From Gemmobacter lutimaris (GTDB taxonomy: Bacteria > Pseudomonadota > Alphaproteobacteria > Rhodobacterales > Rhodobacteraceae): a DNA stretch of 64,000 nucleotides. The position numbers and the translations under genes are program-made. The stretch is taken from NCBI RefSeq assembly GCF_003570715.1, contig NZ_QXXQ01000008.1, positions 109,601 to 173,600 of the forward strand. The letters are read 5' to 3'. Below, piece after piece: positions 60,254 to 64,000 of the stretch (its first letter is position 1; every line of letters starts with the position of its first letter). Below the pieces are notes generated by a model, which saw only the letters and a list, made by a program, of their open reading frames with translations, did not search any database and had not been told where the DNA came from.

Positions 60254-61696
60254 TCACCCGAGCCCTAGGCAGGCATATTTCAGCTCGGTATAATCCTCGA
60301 TCCCGTGGCGGCTGCCCTCGCGGCCAAGGCCCGATTGCTTGATGCCGCCGAAGGGTGCGACTTCGGTCGAGATGAGGCCGGTGTTCACCCCGACCATCCC
60401 GTATTCCAGCGACTCCATCACCCGCCAGACCCGGCCAAGATCGCGGGTGAAAACGTAAGAGGCCAGCCCGAATTCGGTGTCATTGGCGGCCGCAATCACC
60501 TCGGCCTCGGTATCGAAGCGGAACACCGGGGCCAGCGGGCCAAAGGTTTCCTCGCGCGCCACGGCCATCCCGGCGGTGACGCCGGTCAGCACGGTGGGCT
60601 GAAAGAAGGTGCCCTCCATCCGCGCGCCGCCTGTGACAACCTGCGCGCCTTTCGCGCAGGCATCGGTCAGATGCGCCTCGACCTTGGCCAATGCGGCGGC
60701 GGAGATCAGCGGCCCGATCTCGGTTCCTGTTTCATCGCCGGGGCCAACGCGCAAGCCCGCCACCGCCTCGGACAGGCGCGTGACGAAGGCATCATGGATA
60801 CCGGCCTGCGCATAGATGCGGTTGGTGCAGACGCAGGTCTGCCCGGCATTGCGGAACTTCGCCACCAGCGCGCCCTGCACCGCCGCCTCAAGATCGGCGT
60901 CGTCAAAGACGATGAAAGGGGCGTTGCCGCCAAGTTCCAGCGACAGTTTCTTGATCTGCGCCGCACCCTGCCGCATCAGGATGCGGCCCACGTTGGTTGA
61001 TCCGGTGAAGCTGATCTTGCGCACCGCGGGGTTTTCGCAGAACTCCAGCCCCAGCCCGACCGCATCGGTTGACGGCAGGACCGAAAGCACACCCTTCGGC
61101 AGCCCGGCACGTTCCGCCAGCACCGCCAGCGCCAGCGCCGAAAGCGGGGTTTCCGCCGCCGGTTTCGCAACGATGGTGCAGCCCGCCGCCAGCGCGGGGG
61201 CAAGCTTGCGGGCGATCATGGCATTGGGGAAGTTCCACGGCGTGATCGCCGCCACCACGCCGACCGGCTGGCGGATCACCAACAGGCGTTTGTCGCGCTG
61301 ATGGCCGGGGATGACCTCGCCATAAATCCGCTTCGCCTCTTCGGCGAACCATTCGATGTAAGAGGCGCCATAGAGGATCTCGCCCTTCGCCTCGGCCAGC
61401 GGCTTGCCCATCTCGGCGGTCAGGATCGCCGCAAGATCGTCGGCATTGGCAATGACCAGATCGTGCCAGCGCCGCAGAAACCCCGCGCGTTCCTTGCCGG
61501 TCAGCGCCGCCCAGCCGGGTTGCGCCGCCTGCGCCGCCGCGATGGCCGCCGCCGCATCGGTGCGCGTGCAATCCGCCACGTCGGCCAGCAGGCTGCCGCG
61601 GGCGGGGTCGTGCACGGCGATGCGCGCGTCGGACTGCATCCACTCCCCGCCCAGACAGGCGCGGGTTTCCAGTAATGTCGGGTCGGTCAAACGCAT
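60254..61696 (-). CDS. gabD: NAD(P)-dependent succinate-semialdehyde-type dehydrogenase
   Basis: A 480-aa aldehyde dehydrogenase of the GabD branch. The nucleophile Cys is in GQTCVCTNR, the catalytic Glu in LELGGNAPF, and the cofactor loop in FTGSTNVGR. It converts succinate semialdehyde (or a similar omega-aldehyde) to the acid. The ABC transporter genes upstream on the same strand suggest use in polyamine or GABA catabolism. It lies 3 nt after the ATPase gene in the same direction. Confidence 0.88.
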   Translation of the reverse strand: MRLTDPTLLETRACLGGEWMQSDARIAVHDPARGSLLADVADCTRTDAAAAIAAAQAAQPGWAALTGKERAGFLRRWHDLVIANADDLAAILTAEMGKPLAEAKGEILYGASYIEWFAEEAKRIYGEVIPGHQRDKRLLVIRQPVGVVAAITPWNFPNAMIARKLAPALAAGCTIVAKPAAETPLSALALAVLAERAGLPKGVLSVLPSTDAVGLGLEFCENPAVRKISFTGSTNVGRILMRQGAAQIKKLSLELGGNAPFIVFDDADLEAAVQGALVAKFRNAGQTCVCTNRIYAQAGIHDAFVTRLSEAVAGLRVGPGDETGTEIGPLISAAALAKVEAHLTDACAKGAQVVTGGARMEGTFFQPTVLTGVTAGMAVAREETFGPLAPVFRFDTEAEVIAAANDTEFGLASYVFTRDLGRVWRVMESLEYGMVGVNTGLISTEVAPFGGIKQSGLGREGSRHGIEDYTELKYACLGLG

Positions 61697-61699
61697 CGC

Positions 61700-62788
61700 T
61701 TAGCTCCTCACGAAGGCATGGGCGGCCTCGGGCGACCAGCGCACGTTCAGCCGGTCGCCGCGCGCCACGCGACCTGCCAGCGGATGCCCGAAGTTCAGCC
61801 GCACGGTCAGCGCATCGCCCCAGTCGGTGCGCGCCGCGACCGAGGTGCAATTGCCGAGGAAAGTGATGTCCTGCACCGTCACCGGCAGCGAGGCCCCCGC
61901 CGGTCCGGCCTCGGGTGTCAATTCCATCCGCTCGGGGCGCAGCATCAGATCGGCCGCCTGCCCTTCCTGACCTGCACCATGCAGCGGCACGTCGACGATC
62001 TGCTGGCCGCCCTCGAACCGGATCGCGGCGCGGCCGCCTTGCAGCGTCGCCAGACGGCCCGAAAGAAAGGCGCTGTCCCCGATGAAATCGGCCACGAAAT
62101 GCGTGGCGGGATTGGCGTAAAGCTCCGGTCCCGTGCCAACCTGTTCGATCTTGCCACGGTTGAAGATGGCAATGCGATCCGACAGGCGCAGCGCCTCTTC
62201 CTGATCATGGGTGACGTAAAGGATGGTCACGCCGGTTTCCTGATGGATGCGGCGGATTTCGAACTGGATTTCCTCGCGCAGCTTCTTGTCCAGCGCGGAA
62301 AGCGGCTCGTCCATCAGAAGGACCGGCGGGTCATAGACCAACGCACGTGCCAGCGCGACGCGCTGCTGCTGGCCGCCTGACATCTTGGCCGGCATCCGGT
62401 CCTCAAAGCCATCCAGCCGTACCAGTGACAGCGCGCGCTTCACCTTCGCCGCCACCTCGGCCTGCCCCATCCGGCGCACCCGCAGCGGGAAAGCGACGTT
62501 TTCGCCCACGCTCAGATGCGGGAACAGGGTATAGCGCTGGAACACCATGCCGATATTGCGCTTGTGCGAAGGCGTGCGCAGGATCGACTGCCCGCGCAAC
62601 TTGATGTCGCCCGCCGTCGGATCCTGAAAGCCTGCAAGAATATAAAGCGTGGTGGATTTGCCCGAACCCGACGGGCCAAGGAAGGTCATGAACTCGCCCT
62701 CCGCGATGGAAAGCTCCACATGATCGGTCGCCACGACATCGCCATAGGTCTTGCGGATGCCATTGATGTGCAGGAAGGGCGTGGTCAT
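61700..62788 (-). CDS. Polyamine/opine-type ABC transporter, ATP-binding protein
   Basis: A 362-aa PotA-type ATPase. Walker [10 protein letters not shown], signature [15 protein letters not shown], Walker [14 protein letters not shown] and switch YVTHDQEEA are all canonical, and a C-terminal TOBE domain follows ([10 protein letters not shown]). ATGA overlap with the downstream permease gene. Spermidine/putrescine, iron(III) or opine transporters share this design; the gabD neighbour favours a polyamine or related amine. Confidence 0.92.
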   Translation of the reverse strand: MTTPFLHINGIRKTYGDVVATDHVELSIAEGEFMTFLGPSGSGKSTTLYILAGFQDPTAGDIKLRGQSILRTPSHKRNIGMVFQRYTLFPHLSVGENVAFPLRVRRMGQAEVAAKVKRALSLVRLDGFEDRMPAKMSGGQQQRVALARALVYDPPVLLMDEPLSALDKKLREEIQFEIRRIHQETGVTILYVTHDQEEALRLSDRIAIFNRGKIEQVGTGPELYANPATHFVADFIGDSAFLSGRLATLQGGRAAIRFEGGQQIVDVPLHGAGQEGQAADLMLRPERMELTPEAGPAGASLPVTVQDITFLGNCTSVAARTDWGDALTVRLNFGHPLAGRVARGDRLNVRWSPEAAHAFVRS

Positions 62789-63585
62789 TCGGATTTGCCT
62801 TTGCGGATCAGGGCGGCGACGATCATCAGGATCACCGTCAGCGCGACAAGCAGGGTGGAGGCGGCGGCGATCACCGGGGTCAGATCCTGCCGCAGCGTTG
62901 TCCAGACCTTCACGGGAAGCGTCTGAAGCGAGGGCGAGGCCATGAAGATCGCCAGCACCACTTCATCCCAGGAGATGAGGAAGGAAAAGATCGCGGCCGA
63001 GAACAGGCCGTGGCGGATGCCCGGCAGGGTGACGCGCAGCCGCGCCTCCCACGGGCTTGCGCCGCACAGGATGGCGGCATCCTCAATCGACGGGTCGAAG
63101 GTCTCCAGCGCGCCGGAAATGGTGATGATGGCGAAGGGCAGCGCCACGATCAGATGTGCGATGACAAAACCGGGCAAGGTGCCATTCAGCCCGAGCCGCA
63201 GGAAGGCCGCGTAAAGCGCCACGGCGACGATGACCACCGGCAGCACCATCGGCGTCAGGAAGAAGGCCCGCAGCACCGCCCGGCCCCGGAAGGTGCCGCG
63301 CACCAGCGCCAGCGAGGCCAGCAGCCCCAGCGCCACCGAGAACACCATGACGATGACCCCGATCTTGGCCGAGGTCAGCGCCGCCCCGATCCAGCGCGGA
63401 TCGGCGAACAGTTCCTCATACCATTTCAGCGTCCAGCCCGGCGGCGGAAAGATCAGCCAGCGGGAGGATCCGAAGGACAGCGCCACGATGAACAGGATCG
63501 GCAGCAGCAGAAACAGCGCCATCACCGCACAGATGGCCGACAGCGCCCATTTCCACGCGCCCAGCTTGTCGAAATCCAGCAGCAT
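62785..63585 (-). CDS. ABC transporter permease (PotC-like)
   Basis: A 266-aa permease with about six membrane helices. The EAA-type coupling loop is EDAAILCGASPWEARLRVTL. It overlaps the ATPase by ATGA and the upstream permease stop by TGATG, so all three are coupled. An open extension to 63873 runs through the upstream permease gene and is not coding. Confidence 0.92.
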   Translation of the reverse strand: MLLDFDKLGAWKWALSAICAVMALFLLLPILFIVALSFGSSRWLIFPPPGWTLKWYEELFADPRWIGAALTSAKIGVIVMVFSVALGLLASLALVRGTFRGRAVLRAFFLTPMVLPVVIVAVALYAAFLRLGLNGTLPGFVIAHLIVALPFAIITISGALETFDPSIEDAAILCGASPWEARLRVTLPGIRHGLFSAAIFSFLISWDEVVLAIFMASPSLQTLPVKVWTTLRQDLTPVIAAASTLLVALTVILMIVAALIRKGKSE

Positions 63586-64000
63586 CAGCGCGCCCCCGCC
63601 TGATCGAAGAACCGCAGTTGCACGGCATAAAGGCCCAGCGTGACAACCAGCAGCACGAAGGCCGCAGCACCGCCCATGCCCCAGTTCACGAGGCTTTGCA
63701 CCTGTTGGGCGATCAACTCGGCCAGCATCATGTTCGAGGTGCCACCCAGAAGCGAGGGGGTGACGAAATAGCCCAGCGACATCACGAAAACCATCAGCCC
63801 GCCAGAGGCCAGCCCCGGCCCTGCCAGCGGCAGCAGCACCCGGCGCAGGGCCTGCGCCTTGGTCGCACCGCACAGCGCGGCGGCTTGCAGGATGGCCGGG
63901 TCGATCTTCCTGATGACACCCAGCAGCGGCAGGATCATGAAAGGCAGCATGATATAGACCATGCCGATGGTCACGCCGATCAGGTTGTTGGTCAGTTGCA
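63585..64000 (-). CDS. ABC transporter permease (PotB-like), 5' end outside window
   Basis: 138 codons of the C-terminal part; the frame is open through the right edge (first residues QLTNNLIGVTIG). The coupling loop is AALCGATKAQALRRVLLPL. About three membrane helices are visible. It is the second permease of the transporter; the binding-protein gene is presumably further upstream, outside the window. Confidence 0.9.
   Translation of the reverse strand, partial: QLTNNLIGVTIGMVYIMLPFMILPLLGVIRKIDPAILQAAALCGATKAQALRRVLLPLAGPGLASGGLMVFVMSLGYFVTPSLLGGTSNMMLAELIAQQVQSLVNWGMGGAAAFVLLVVTLGLYAVQLRFFDQAGAR

Overview
The window looks like alphaproteobacterial DNA of the Rhodobacterales, most like a Paracoccus-type Rhodobacteraceae. 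It is GC-rich, genes are tightly packed with many ATGA/TGATG overlaps, and the gene families are typical of that order. A complete repA-repB-repC module at 9.7-13.3 kb shows that the segment belongs to a plasmid or chromid rather than the main chromosome. No rRNA, tRNA, CRISPR array or intact insertion sequence was found. The cargo is almost entirely catabolic and transport genes.

Layout. (1) 1-9.5 kb: the tail of an aminotransferase gene, then a minus-strand glycerol operon in transcription order glpD-glpS-glpT-glpP-glpQ-DUF2160-glpV-glpK. It would import glycerol by an ABC transporter, phosphorylate it and oxidise glycerol 3-phosphate. (2) 9.7-13.6 kb: repABC with a putative antisense RNA between repB and repC, TTGTC/GACAA palindromes and a DnaA box. 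(3) 13.7-16.8 kb: a MacAB-type export system. (4) 16.8-20.7 kb: an Lrp-type regulator divergent from a fused E1 alpha/beta 2-oxoacid dehydrogenase and its E2. (5) 21.2-29.3 kb: a seven-gene minus-strand operon, in order FabI-like reductase, DUF3141 protein with a PHA-synthase-like Cys box, MaoC-phosphotransacylase, acetate kinase, two CoA-transferase subunits and an alpha/beta hydrolase. It looks like a module for exchanging acyl-CoA, acyl-phosphate and CoA-thioesters and is the least understood system here. (6) 29.5-32.6 kb: pqqABCDE. (7) 32.7-37.8 kb: an aldehyde dehydrogenase with an AcoR-like activator lacking the AAA+ domain, then aspartase and a LysR regulator.

(8) 37.8-51.1 kb: a quaternary-amine (betaine) catabolic island. 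It holds an amine oxidase, a dimethylglycine/N-methylproline demethylase-like flavoprotein, a TetR regulator, a ProC-like reductase, an MttB-family methyltransferase, a LysR regulator, a betaine ABC transporter and a Rieske oxygenase with its reductase. Uptake followed by stepwise N-demethylation is the natural reading; glycine betaine and proline betaine are both possible substrates. (9) 51.2-60.3 kb: a nucleotidyltransferase-fold protein preceded by a 15-bp-arm palindrome, a GNAT acetyltransferase, an RND efflux pair, a YeiH-family membrane protein, and a DeoR regulator with an MFS transporter. (10) 60.3-64 kb: a succinate-semialdehyde-type dehydrogenase and a polyamine/opine-type ABC transporter running off the end of the window.

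Start codons were chosen by ribosome-binding site and family alignment from memory. All family names come from reading motifs and context, not from a database search.
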